A stretch of DNA of 60,554 bases from Pseudoxanthobacter soli DSM 19599. Its GTDB lineage: Bacteria > Pseudomonadota > Alphaproteobacteria > Rhizobiales > Segnochrobactraceae. Within the stretch, counting starts at the first letter, position 1; the number at the start of each line of letters is the position of its first letter. The DNA lies in contig CAMDHY010000013.1 in NCBI GenBank assembly GCA_945898215.1, positions 1-60,554 of the forward strand, in the 5' to 3' direction. This document shows positions 1 through 7,893 of this stretch, one piece after another. The notes beneath the pieces were generated by a model that worked only from the letters and a program-made list of their open reading frames with translations, was not told the origin of the DNA and searched no databases. A program made the position numbers and the translations under genes.

Positions 1-432
1 ATCCTGATCGAGCCGGCGGCGCTCGCCGAGCCCGGTTTCTCCGCCAATCCGAACCGGCTCGAGGCGCTGCGCCGCCAGCACGCCGCCGTGCTCGCCGAGG
101 ATCCGTCGGTGCCGCCGCGCCTCGGCGAACTGATGGAGCTCGACGCCGAGTTCCACGCCTTCCTCGGCGATAGCTCCGGCAACCGCTTCCTCGCCGCGGC
201 GATCCGCCAGCACACGGAGCTGCGCCGGGTCGGCGAGTACCACCGCCAGGCGATGCGCGACCGTGTGCACGAGGTCTTCGCCGAGCACCTCGCCATCCTC
301 GACGCCATCGCGGCAGGCGATCTCGCCGGTGCGGCGGCGCGGCTGAAGGCCCACCTCGAAGCCGGCCTCGACCGCCGCCCCGCGTTCGACAAGGTGCGGG
401 CCCTGGCATTCCGCCGGCTGACGCGGCGGTAG
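1..432 (+). CDS. GntR-family regulator, C-terminal FCD domain (5' end outside window)
   Basis: The reading frame is open from base 1, so the N-terminal winged-helix DNA-binding domain lies upstream of the window. What is visible (143 residues) is an all-helical ligand-binding FCD domain of the FadR subfamily: the segments LDAEFHAFLG and EHLAILDAIAAGDLAGAAARL are typical of its metal/ligand-binding helices. FCD regulators usually repress neighbouring uptake or catabolic genes until a carboxylate ligand binds. The next gene on the same strand, 296 bases downstream, encodes a solute-binding protein, so control of that transport group is plausible but not shown. The family call is firm; the ligand is unknown. 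Confidence 0.8.
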   Translation: MLIEPAALAEPGFSANPNRLEALRRQHAAVLAEDPSVPPRLGELMELDAEFHAFLGDSSGNRFLAAAIRQHTELRRVGEYHRQAMRDRVHEVFAEHLAILDAIAAGDLAGAAARLKAHLEAGLDRRPAFDKVRALAFRRLTRR

Positions 433-453
433 GAGGCCGCGACGGCGACGGTC

Positions 454-604
454 GTCCTCCCCCTGCCAGGGGGGCGGACAGCCGGCGAAGCCGGCAGGTG
501 GGGGCCCGTCAATCACGGTCGCGACGTCCGACCTCTCACGCTGGATCGACGGGCCCCACCCTGACCGCTCCGCGGTCTGTCCCTCCCCCTGGCAGGGGAG
601 GGAC
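454..604. repeat. Composite palindromic repeat A, copy 1 (REPIN-like)
   Basis: This is the first of three near-identical copies of about 150 bases. Each starts with a small hairpin (CTCCCCCTGCCAGGGGG) and ends with its inverted counterpart (CTCCCCCTGGCAGGGGAG). Inside is a second inverted pair, GGTGGGGGCCCGTCAAT-type on the left and GACGGGCCCCACC on the right, around a short variable loop. The transcript could fold into one long hairpin. This copy fills most of the gap between the GntR gene and the binding-protein gene; nothing else is visible there. Confidence 0.8.
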
Positions 605-727
605 GGTGTCGCGCCCGCCTCTACCGCCTGCCCACCTTCCTCCGCCTTGCCTCCCCCCGCACCCCCTCGCATACTCGGGGCACCGCCCGTGCTCCTCCCG
701 CACCGGCCGCTTCCGGGGGACCCTTCG

Positions 728-1879
728 ATGCCGATCCGCCGCCTCGCCCTCGCCGCCGCGTTCGCGACCAGTCTCGCCACAACCCTCGCCCTGCCGGCAC
801 TCGCCGCCGACCCGATCAAGGTCGGCGCGGTGCTGCCGTTCTCCGGCGGGCTCGAGCTGTTCGGCGGGCAGGCGAAGCTCGGGCTCGACCTGGCCGCCGC
901 CGAGATCAATGCGGCTGGCGGCATCCTCGGCCGCCCCGTCGAGATTCTCTACGAGGACGACAAGACCGACCCGAAGGCCGCGGTCGAGGCGACGCGCAAG
1001 CTGATCCAGCGCGACGACGTGCTGGCGCTCGTCGGCCCGATCACCTCCAACAACCGCGACGCCATGGCGCCGACGCTGGAGCGGGCGAAGACGCCGCTGC
1101 TCTACGCCACCAACTACGAGGGCGGCGCCTGCAGCCGCTACATCTTCTCCTTCAACACCGTGCCGAACCAGGAGCTCGCGAAGCTGCTGCCCTACATGAA
1201 CAAGGAGTTCGGCAGCACGTACTTCATGTTCGGCGCCGACTATGTCTGGCCGCAGAAGATGTTCGAGACGGCGAAGGGCATCGTCTCGGGGCTGGGGGGC
1301 GAGACGCTCGGCGAGGAGTTCACCCCCTGGGGCGTCAAGGAATTCGCCCCGGTCGTCCGCCGCATCGCCGATACGAAGGCGAAGGTTCTCGTCTTCGCGC
1401 TGCCCGGCGGCGACGGCATCACCTTCATCAAGCAGGCCGAGGACTTCGGCCTGCTGAAGGACACCACCGTCGCCTTCCTCGGCTTCGCCGAGACCTATCT
1501 CGGCGCCTTCGGCGAGGGGAAGGGCCAGAACATGTTCGTCGCCGTGCCGATGGTGGCCGGCAGCGACGACCCGAAGGTCAAGGCCTTCGTCGACAAGATC
1601 AAGGCGTCCGGCGGCACCACCGTCTCCCACTACGTGTTCACCCACTACAACGCCCTGATGGCGATGAAGGCGGCGATCGAGAAGGCGGGCGCCGTCGACA
1701 AGGAGAAGATGATCGACGCGATGGAGGGCCTCGTCCTCGACAGCCCGACCGGGCCGGTGACGGTGGGCAAGGACCACCACGTGACGATGAACATGTTCCT
1801 GGCGAAGACCGAGGGCGACGGCCTCGTCACCGTCGAGGCACTCGGCGAGATCGCCCCGGAGCCGGGCTGCCCGCAGTAG
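728..1879 (+). CDS. Branched-chain amino acid-type ABC transporter substrate-binding protein
   Basis: This is a 383-residue periplasmic binding protein of the LivK/Peripla_BP_6 type. The ATG at 728 is chosen because it is followed directly by a good signal peptide: RR, a hydrophobic run, then cleavage near ALAA-DP around residue 27. A longer in-frame extension to 647 has a low-complexity composition. The mature start (IKVGAVLPFSGGLELFG) and the repeated LV/GP segments are typical of type I binding proteins. It is followed by a nicotinamidase and a Liv-type ATPase on the same strand, but no permease genes occur nearby, so the permeases must be upstream of the window or elsewhere. The ligand is unknown; the neighbouring nicotinamidase makes a pyridine or amide compound an inference. 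Confidence 0.85.
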   Translation: MPIRRLALAAAFATSLATTLALPALAADPIKVGAVLPFSGGLELFGGQAKLGLDLAAAEINAAGGILGRPVEILYEDDKTDPKAAVEATRKLIQRDDVLALVGPITSNNRDAMAPTLERAKTPLLYATNYEGGACSRYIFSFNTVPNQELAKLLPYMNKEFGSTYFMFGADYVWPQKMFETAKGIVSGLGGETLGEEFTPWGVKEFAPVVRRIADTKAKVLVFALPGGDGITFIKQAEDFGLLKDTTVAFLGFAETYLGAFGEGKGQNMFVAVPMVAGSDDPKVKAFVDKIKASGGTTVSHYVFTHYNALMAMKAAIEKAGAVDKEKMIDAMEGLVLDSPTGPVTVGKDHHVTMNMFLAKTEGDGLVTVEALGEIAPEPGCPQ

Positions 1880-1907
1880 CCCACCCCGCGATCCACGGGA
1901 GTTCCAG

Positions 1908-2654
1908 ATGCTCGACCGCGTTCCCGAGAAGGGGCTGATCGACCAGCTCCGCGACATGCTGCCGATCGCCATCGGAGACGTCGCAATCGGCCACCGCCGC
2001 ACCGGCCTCGTCATCGTCGACGAGGTCAACGGCTTCGCCACCGTCGGCCGCGGTCCGCTGGCGCCGCCGGTGGAGAACCCGCAGGTGACGCAGATGATCA
2101 CCGAGACCGACCAGCTGGCGCGCGCCTATTCCGCCCGCGGCTGGCCGGTCCTCTGCTTCCTCGACACCCACGAGGCGGACCGCCCGGAGCCGCCGTATCC
2201 GCCGCACTGCATCCGCGGCACGGGCGACGAGAACCTCGTGCCGGAGCTCGAGTGGCTCAATTTCGAGCCGCACGCGACGATGATCCGCAAGGACTGCATC
2301 AACAACTTCGTCGGTTCGATCCGCCCGGACGGCTCGAACGCCTTTGTCGAGTGGATCAACGTCCACAAGCTGCAGGAGATCGTCGTTGTCGGCATCTGCA
2401 CCGACATCTGCGTCATGGACCTCGTGCTCACCGCCCTGTCGGCGCGCAACCACCGGCTGTTCACGCATCTCGAAGACATCATCGTCCACGCCGACGGCTG
2501 CTCGACCTACCACCTGCCGAAGGACGTGGCGCTGGAGATCGGCCTGCCCGGCCACGCCGCCCACCCGCAGGACGTCACCCACTACATGGGCCTCTACTTC
2601 ATGGCCTCCCGCGGCGCCGTGCTGGCGGACCGGCTGGTGCTGGCGGAGGGGTGA
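1908..2654 (+). CDS. Nicotinamidase / isochorismatase-family cysteine hydrolase, plant NIC1-like
   Basis: This 248-residue amidohydrolase has the family catalytic triad Asp38 (IVDEVNGF), Lys128 (MIRKDC) and Cys168 (GICTDICV). From memory, several stretches match plant NIC1 nicotinamidases more closely than the usual bacterial PncA: VNGF-TVG-G-LAPP, EPPYPPHCI-GT, RKDC, DGSN-FV-W and VVGICTDICV. The expected reaction is nicotinamide to nicotinate plus ammonia, in the cytoplasm, but this family also cleaves other amides. The gene lies 28 bases after the binding-protein gene, and its TGA overlaps the GTG start of the ATPase gene. It therefore probably processes what the transporter imports. The family call is firm; the substrate is inferred. 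Confidence 0.85.
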   Translation: MLDRVPEKGLIDQLRDMLPIAIGDVAIGHRRTGLVIVDEVNGFATVGRGPLAPPVENPQVTQMITETDQLARAYSARGWPVLCFLDTHEADRPEPPYPPHCIRGTGDENLVPELEWLNFEPHATMIRKDCINNFVGSIRPDGSNAFVEWINVHKLQEIVVVGICTDICVMDLVLTALSARNHRLFTHLEDIIVHADGCSTYHLPKDVALEIGLPGHAAHPQDVTHYMGLYFMASRGAVLADRLVLAEG

Positions 2655-3406
2655 GCGCCGCCGTGCCCGCCGACGGGCGACCGCCGCTGCTGCAACTTAC
2701 CGCCGTCACCCGCCGCTTCGGCGGGCTCGCCGCCGTCGACGGCGTCGACCTCGCGCTTGGCCCGGGTGCGCTCCTCTGCCTGATCGGGCCGAACGGCTGC
2801 GGCAAGACCACGCTGTTCAACCTGATCAGCGGCGAACTCGCCCCCACCACCGGCGAGATCCGCTTCGCCGGCGACCGCATCGACGGCCTGAAGCCGTTCG
2901 CGATCGCCCGCCGCGGCATCCTGCGCAAGTTCCAGATCCCCGGCGTCTATGCCGACCTCACCGTCGCCGAGAACCTCCGCATCGCCGGCCATTCGCGACA
3001 GCTGCGCGGCGTCGGCGAAACGGACGCACGCACGGCGCCGGCGGCCCTCCTCGACCTCGTCCGCCTCTCCCACCGCCGCCATGTCCTCGCCTCCGATCTC
3101 CCCCACGGCGAGCGTCAGTGGCTGGAGATCGCCATGGTGGTCGCCGCCGGCCCCCGCCTGATGCTGCTCGACGAGCCGACCACCGGCATGACGGCCGCGG
3201 AGACGTGCGCCACCGTCGCCCTCGTCCGCGACCTGCACGCCGAGACGGGGGTGGCGGCGATCGTCATCGAGCACGACATGGCCTTCGTCGCCGCGCTTAA
3301 CGCCCCCTGCGCCTTCATGCTGCGGGGCCGCATCGCGATCGAGGGTTCGTTCGAGGCGGTCCGCGCCGCCCCCCTCGTCCGCGACGCCTATCTCGGCGCG
3401 GCCTAG
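2651..3406 (+). CDS. ABC transporter ATP-binding protein, LivG/UrtD type
   Basis: This 251-residue ATPase has Walker A GPNGCGKTT, a signature region LPHGERQWLEI, Walker B LMLLDEPTTGM and a switch histidine in IEHDMAF. The HGE-QWLEI and RKFQIP wording resembles UrtD of urea importers as much as LivG. The GTG start at 2651 is chosen because it overlaps the preceding stop as GTGA, giving translational coupling, and because the next residues reach the first beta strand at the usual distance. A second ATPase (LivF type) and both permeases are missing from this group, so the importer encoded here is incomplete within the window. Confidence 0.85.
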   Translation: MSAAVPADGRPPLLQLTAVTRRFGGLAAVDGVDLALGPGALLCLIGPNGCGKTTLFNLISGELAPTTGEIRFAGDRIDGLKPFAIARRGILRKFQIPGVYADLTVAENLRIAGHSRQLRGVGETDARTAPAALLDLVRLSHRRHVLASDLPHGERQWLEIAMVVAAGPRLMLLDEPTTGMTAAETCATVALVRDLHAETGVAAIVIEHDMAFVAALNAPCAFMLRGRIAIEGSFEAVRAAPLVRDAYLGAA

Positions 3407-3454
3407 TAGGCCCTCGCCGCTGCGGCGCGGCCCCAGGGCCGCCGCGCAGGCCCT

Positions 3455-3503
3455 TCCTTCTCCCGCCGAAGCGGGAGAAGGTGGCCCGAAGGGCCGGATG
3501 AGG
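3455..3503. repeat. Short palindromic repeat C
   Basis: A hairpin CTTCTCCCGCCGAAGCGGGAGAAG is followed directly by a second one, TGGCCCGAAGGGCCGGATGAGGG. This arrangement is a common intergenic repeat in rhizobial genomes. It sits in the 157-base gap after the Liv-type ATPase gene and could also end its transcript. Confidence 0.6.
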
Positions 3504-3563
3504 GCCGCGCCGCGCGAGCGGCGCGAAACGCCTCGTGCGTCCGCCCGATAGGAGCACACACCG

Positions 3564-4514
3564 ATGGCCAAGGCGTTCGCGTCGACCGGCGACATGGCGG
3601 AGAAGACCGTCTCCTTCACCGAGGTCGGCCCCGGCCTCTACGCCTATACGGCGGAGGGCGACCCCAACACCGGCGTCATCGTTGGCGATGACGCCGTCAT
3701 TGTGGTCGACGCCCAGGCGACGCCGGCGATGGCCAACCGCGTCATCGAGAAGATCCGCACCGTCACCGACAAGCCGGTGAAGTACGTGGTGCTGTCGCAC
3801 TATCACGCCGTGCGCGTGCTCGGCGCCTCGGCCTATGGGGCGAGCGAGATCGTCGCCTCCGACACCTGCCGGGCGATGATCCACGAGCGTGGCCAGGAGG
3901 ACTGGGATTCCGAGTTCGGCCGCTTCCCGCGCCTGTTCCATGCGGCCGAGACGATCCCGGGCCTGACCTGGCCGACGCTGACCTTCTCCGGCCGCATGAC
4001 GATCTATCTCGGCAAGCGCCGCGTCGACCTCCTCCACCTCGGCCGTGCCCACACCGCCGGCGACATCGTCGCCTGGGTCCCGGATGCCGGCGTGATGTTC
4101 TCCGGCGACATCGTCGAGTACCGCTCCGCCTGCTATTGCGGCGACGGCCACTTCGGCGACTGGCCGGGAACCCTCGACGCCATCGCCGCGATGCGACCGC
4201 GGGCGCTGTCGCCCGGCCGCGGCGACGCGCTCTTGGGCGAGGCGAAGGTCGCCGAGGCGATCGCGCTCACCCGCGACTTCCTCGCCTCCACCTACGAGCC
4301 GGTGGTGGCGGTCGCCGCCCGCGGCGGCTCGCTGCGGCAAGCGTGGGACGCCTGCCGCGCCGCCTGCGACGGCAAGTTCGCCGACTACGCCATCTACGAG
4401 CACTGCCTGCCCTTCAACGTCGCCCGCGCCTACGACGAGGCGCTCGGCATCGACACCCCGCGTATCTGGACCGCCGAGCGCGACCGGCAGATGTGGGCGG
4501 CGCTGCAGGGCTGA
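3564..4514 (+). CDS. MBL-fold metallo-hydrolase with altered metal motif
   Basis: This is a 316-residue metallo-beta-lactamase-fold protein. The usual HxHxDH signature is HYHAVR here: His79 and His81 are kept, while the Asp and third His are replaced by Val83 and Arg84. Later ligand regions are present (GRAHTAGDIV, then FSGDIVEYR), but the usual PGHG loop reads PGRGDAL. I recall this wording as a conserved proteobacterial subgroup, so it is probably a real variant site and not decay. Such proteins are often annotated near quinoprotein or dehydrogenase systems; no reaction is established. It precedes a polyamine-type transport operon by 210 bases on the same strand. Confidence 0.75.
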   Translation: MAKAFASTGDMAEKTVSFTEVGPGLYAYTAEGDPNTGVIVGDDAVIVVDAQATPAMANRVIEKIRTVTDKPVKYVVLSHYHAVRVLGASAYGASEIVASDTCRAMIHERGQEDWDSEFGRFPRLFHAAETIPGLTWPTLTFSGRMTIYLGKRRVDLLHLGRAHTAGDIVAWVPDAGVMFSGDIVEYRSACYCGDGHFGDWPGTLDAIAAMRPRALSPGRGDALLGEAKVAEAIALTRDFLASTYEPVVAVAARGGSLRQAWDACRAACDGKFADYAIYEHCLPFNVARAYDEALGIDTPRIWTAERDRQMWAALQG

Positions 4515-4560
4515 CGAGGCCCGGTGGCCGTTACCGGACTGTCACCGAATTGGTATCCGA

Positions 4561-4574
4561 CATTCTCTAGAATG
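4561..4574. promoter_or_regulatory. Perfect 6-bp-arm palindrome upstream of polyamine-type operon
   Basis: CATTCTCTAGAATG has two 6-base arms around CT. It lies in a locally AT-richer patch about 150 bases upstream of the binding-protein start at 4725. It could be an operator for the transport operon. No specific regulator can be assigned. Confidence 0.3.
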
Positions 4575-4724
4575 GACCTACCGCGCCGACCACTTGCCCT
4601 TTCTGATGGCGAAATGGCGCGCGTTTCCCAGGGGACGGGGGAGCGGGCGCGTGTGCCCGCGGCCGCCCGCGGCCTGGGTTCCCGGCGCGCCCGTCGCGCC
4701 TTTCGCAGGGGAGGTTCCGACACC

Positions 4725-5810
4725 ATGACGACTGTTCGCACCACGCTGATCGCCACCACTGCCCTCGGCCTCGTGCTGTCGGGCGGCTTCACGGCCGCTC
4801 AGGCCGAGACGCTGCGCCTGCTCACCTGGGGCGGCTATGCTCCCGACAAGGTGATCGAGCTCTTTGAGCAGAAGTACCCCGACATCGACGTCGAGGTGAC
4901 GCTGTCGAACAACGAGGAGATGATCTCCAAGCTGCGCGCCACCGGCGGCGCCGGCTACGATCTCGCCCAGCCGAGCCACGACCGCATCTTCGCGGTGCAG
5001 AAGGAATACGGCATCTATAAGCCGCTCGACCTGTCGAAGATCGATACGGCGGTGATGAGCGAGAAGCTCCTCGACGGCGTCAAGGCGAACACCACGATCG
5101 ACGGTGCCGTCTATGCCGTGCCGCACCAGTGGGGCACGTCGGGCCTGATGGCCGACAAGTCGAAGGCGCCGGATATCAAGAGCTGGGCGGACCTCTGCGA
5201 CCCGAAGTACAAGGGCAAGACCTCGATGCGGCTCCGCCGCACCATCCTGCTCGGTACCGCCTTCGCCATGGGCGAGAACCCCTTCGAGGCCTATTCCGAC
5301 CTCGCCAAGTACCAGGCTCTGCTCGACAAGGTCGCCGACAAGCTGATCGCCTGCAAGGACAACATCAAGGTCTACTGGCAGGGCGGCGACGACCTCGCGA
5401 ACCTGATGCTCTCGGGCGAGATCGTCGCCTCCGAGACGTGGGATTCGACCGCCTTCAAGCTCTACAACCAGAACAACAACATCGTCTTCGTGCCGCCGGA
5501 GACGGGCGCGCTCGCCTGGATCGACACCTTCGCGATCCCGTCGGGTGGCGAGGCCGACGACGCCGCCTACAAGTGGATCAACTTCGTCCTGCAGCCCGAG
5601 ATCGTCACGATGATGTCGGCGAGCACCGGTGCGATTGCGGCAGTGAAGAACGGCGGCGACCTGTTGCCGGAAGAGGCGAAGGCCGCCGTGGCCGCCGCCT
5701 TCACGCCGGCCGACATCGACAACCTGAAGTTCTTCGCCAACATCCCGCCGGGGGTGGAGGACATGGAGGGCAAGACGCTCGAGAAGATCAAGGCGGCGAC
5801 GGGCGGCTGA
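4725..5810 (+). CDS. Polyamine-type ABC transporter substrate-binding protein (PotD/PotF-like)
   Basis: This 361-residue periplasmic protein has a signal peptide of about 24 residues ending GGFTAAQAE. The ATG at 4725 is preceded by AGGGGAGG and starts the signal peptide; the longer frame back to 4524 is not convincing. The mature start, LRLLTWGGYAPDKVIELFE, is typical of the spermidine/putrescine binding family (SBP_bac_8), and a GVEDMEGK-type tail follows. It begins a four-gene importer operon (binding protein, ATPase, two permeases) followed by a GMC oxidoreductase. The ligand is probably cationic or amine-like, but it cannot be read from the sequence. Confidence 0.85.
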   Translation: MTTVRTTLIATTALGLVLSGGFTAAQAETLRLLTWGGYAPDKVIELFEQKYPDIDVEVTLSNNEEMISKLRATGGAGYDLAQPSHDRIFAVQKEYGIYKPLDLSKIDTAVMSEKLLDGVKANTTIDGAVYAVPHQWGTSGLMADKSKAPDIKSWADLCDPKYKGKTSMRLRRTILLGTAFAMGENPFEAYSDLAKYQALLDKVADKLIACKDNIKVYWQGGDDLANLMLSGEIVASETWDSTAFKLYNQNNNIVFVPPETGALAWIDTFAIPSGGEADDAAYKWINFVLQPEIVTMMSASTGAIAAVKNGGDLLPEEAKAAVAAAFTPADIDNLKFFANIPPGVEDMEGKTLEKIKAATGG

Positions 5811-5899
5811 TCGCGCCTTTTCTTCGCGGCGCCAAGCCGGCGCTGATAACGTCGACCGGGAGGGAGCCTCCAAGCTCCCTCCCCCTCGCATGGCAGCCC

Positions 5900-6997
5900 A
5901 TGACCGACAGCCGCTCCCCCGATCTCGAGTGCCTCAGCCTCACCAAACGCTTCGGCGCCTTCACGGCGGTGGACGACGTCTCCTTCGAGATCCCGAGCGG
6001 CTCGTTCTTCTCGATCCTCGGGCCGTCGGGCTGCGGCAAGACCACACTCATGCGCATGATCGCCGGCTTCGAGGAGCCGGCCTCGGGCGACATCCGCATC
6101 AAGGGCAAGTCGGTGATCGGCACGCCGCCGAACAGGCGCAACGTCAAGATGGTGTTCCAGCACCTCGCCCTGTTCCCGATGATGAACGTCGCCGAGAACA
6201 TCGCCTACGGCCTGCGCTGCCGCGGCGCCGACAAGGCCGAGATCACCCGCCGCGTCGGTGACGTGCTCGAGCGCATCGGCCTGCCCGGCGTCGAGACGAA
6301 ACAGATCCACCAGCTCTCCGGCGGCCAGAAGCAGCGCATCGCCATTGCCCGCTGCATGGTGCTGGAGCCCGACGTGCTGCTCCTCGACGAGCCGCTGGGC
6401 GCGCTCGACCTCAAGCTGCGTGAGCGCATGAAGATCGAGCTGAAGCTGCTGCAGCACCAGTTCGACACCACCTTCGTCTACATCACCCACGACCAGTCCG
6501 AGGCGCTCGTCATGTCCGACCGCGTCGCGGTGATGAACGCCGGCCGCTTCGAGCAGATCGGCACGCCGCAGGAGCTCTACCACGCCCCGGCGACCGCCTT
6601 CGTCGCGGGCTTCGTCGGCGACAGCAGCCGCTTTTCCGGCCGCGTCGAGGCGGGCGGCACCATCCTGCTCGAGACCGGCGAGCGCATCACGGCGGCGCCC
6701 CGCACCGGCACTGTGCTGCCCGCAGGAACCACCGTCGACGTCTTCGTCCGTCCAGACGCCGTCGCCGCCCGCCGCCCGGCCGAGCTTTCCGGCGACGCCT
6801 TCAACCGCATCGACGGCGTCCTCGACAGCCACCTCTTCAACGGAGCCCAGAGCCGCGCGCTGGTGCGCACCGGCGACGGCCGCATGATCGAGGTCGGCTA
6901 TCCGCGGCCCGGCTCGAGCGAGAATCTCGCCCCCGGCGAGGCGGTGGCGCTGACCTTCACGCCCGCCGACACGCTCTGTTTTGCGAAGAAGGCCTGA
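5900..6997 (+). CDS. Polyamine-type ABC transporter ATP-binding protein (PotA-like)
   Basis: This 365-residue ATPase has Walker A GPSGCGKTT, signature LSGGQKQRIAIARC, Walker B VLLLDEPLGALD and switch ITHDQSEA. A C-terminal TOBE-type regulatory domain occupies about the last 110 residues, as in PotA and PotG. The start at ATG 5900 (MTDSRSPD) gives the normal distance to the first strand; an ATG nine bases upstream is in another frame. It is separated from the binding-protein gene by 89 bases and from the first permease by 5 bases, so the group is one operon. It powers import through the two permeases that follow. Confidence 0.88.
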   Translation: MTDSRSPDLECLSLTKRFGAFTAVDDVSFEIPSGSFFSILGPSGCGKTTLMRMIAGFEEPASGDIRIKGKSVIGTPPNRRNVKMVFQHLALFPMMNVAENIAYGLRCRGADKAEITRRVGDVLERIGLPGVETKQIHQLSGGQKQRIAIARCMVLEPDVLLLDEPLGALDLKLRERMKIELKLLQHQFDTTFVYITHDQSEALVMSDRVAVMNAGRFEQIGTPQELYHAPATAFVAGFVGDSSRFSGRVEAGGTILLETGERITAAPRTGTVLPAGTTVDVFVRPDAVAARRPAELSGDAFNRIDGVLDSHLFNGAQSRALVRTGDGRMIEVGYPRPGSSENLAPGEAVALTFTPADTLCFAKKA

Positions 6998-7002
6998 CCG
7001 CG

Positions 7003-7872
7003 ATGGTGCAGAAGGATGCCCAGCGGCTCGCGCTCTTCCTGCTGCTGATGCCGTTTGCGCTGTGGATCCTGCTCCTCATCGTGCTGCCGCACCTCGGCAT
7101 CGGCTACCTCTCCATCCGCGAGAAGATCGGCCCCCGGCAGTACGAGTTCGGCCCCGGCAATTACATCGACTTCATCTCCGAGCCGATTTACTGGAACACC
7201 CTGCTGCGCACCGCGACGATGTCGGTGCTCGTCACGGTGCTCACCCTCTTCATCGGCTTCCCGGTCGCCTACTACATCGCCAAGGTGGCGGGCCGGCGAA
7301 GCCGCGCGGGCCTGTTCCTGCTCTGCCTGATCCCCTTGTGGGTGAGCGACCTCGTGCGCGCCTTCGGCTGGATCGTGCTCCTGCGCGAGACCGGCGTCGT
7401 CTCCGGCTTCCTGCAGTGGACGGGGCTCGTCTCCGGGCCGGTGGAGTTCCTCTACAACGACGCCGCCGTCGTCATCGGGCTGATCTATACCGTCGTACTG
7501 TTCATGATCGTGCCGATCGTCTCGACGCTGGACGGCATGGACGATGCCCTGATCGAGGCGGGCTACAATCTCGGCGGCAGCCGGTGGACGGTGCTCCGCC
7601 GCATCGTCATCCCCTATGCGATGCCGGGCATCGTCGCCGGCTGCATCGTCGTGTTCATGCTGACGGCGGGCAGCTACCTGACGCCGATCCTGCTCGGCGG
7701 CAAGAACTCGATGTGGTTCACCGAGCAGATCTACGACCAGTTCATCACCCGCTACAACTGGGAGTCCGGGGCGACCTTCGGCGTCGTGCTGCTCGCCTTC
7801 ACCTCCTTCGTCGTCTGGCTCGGGCTGAAGCTCACCGGCCAGAACCTCGCCAACACCGTGGCGAAGGGGTGA
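7003..7872 (+). CDS. Polyamine-type ABC transporter permease (PotB-like)
   Basis: This 289-residue inner-membrane protein has about six hydrophobic segments, the first at residues 8-30. The cytoplasmic EAA loop is clear (DALIEAGYNLGGSRWTVLRRIVIP), which contacts the ATPase. The sequence around VRAFGWIVLLRETG and the GSYLTPILLGG segment is typical of PotB/PotH permeases. It starts 5 bases after the ATPase stop, and its partner permease follows after 21 bases. It should pair with the next gene product as a heterodimer. Confidence 0.88.
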   Translation: MVQKDAQRLALFLLLMPFALWILLLIVLPHLGIGYLSIREKIGPRQYEFGPGNYIDFISEPIYWNTLLRTATMSVLVTVLTLFIGFPVAYYIAKVAGRRSRAGLFLLCLIPLWVSDLVRAFGWIVLLRETGVVSGFLQWTGLVSGPVEFLYNDAAVVIGLIYTVVLFMIVPIVSTLDGMDDALIEAGYNLGGSRWTVLRRIVIPYAMPGIVAGCIVVFMLTAGSYLTPILLGGKNSMWFTEQIYDQFITRYNWESGATFGVVLLAFTSFVVWLGLKLTGQNLANTVAKG

Positions 7873-7893
7873 GGCCGTGCAGGATCTGAACCG

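Noticed and set aside
536-2101. Minus-strand open frame of 521 codons over the first binding-protein gene
   Set aside because: Low-complexity Ala/Arg/Gly/Val sequence without motifs, opposite a gene with a clear signal peptide and family match.
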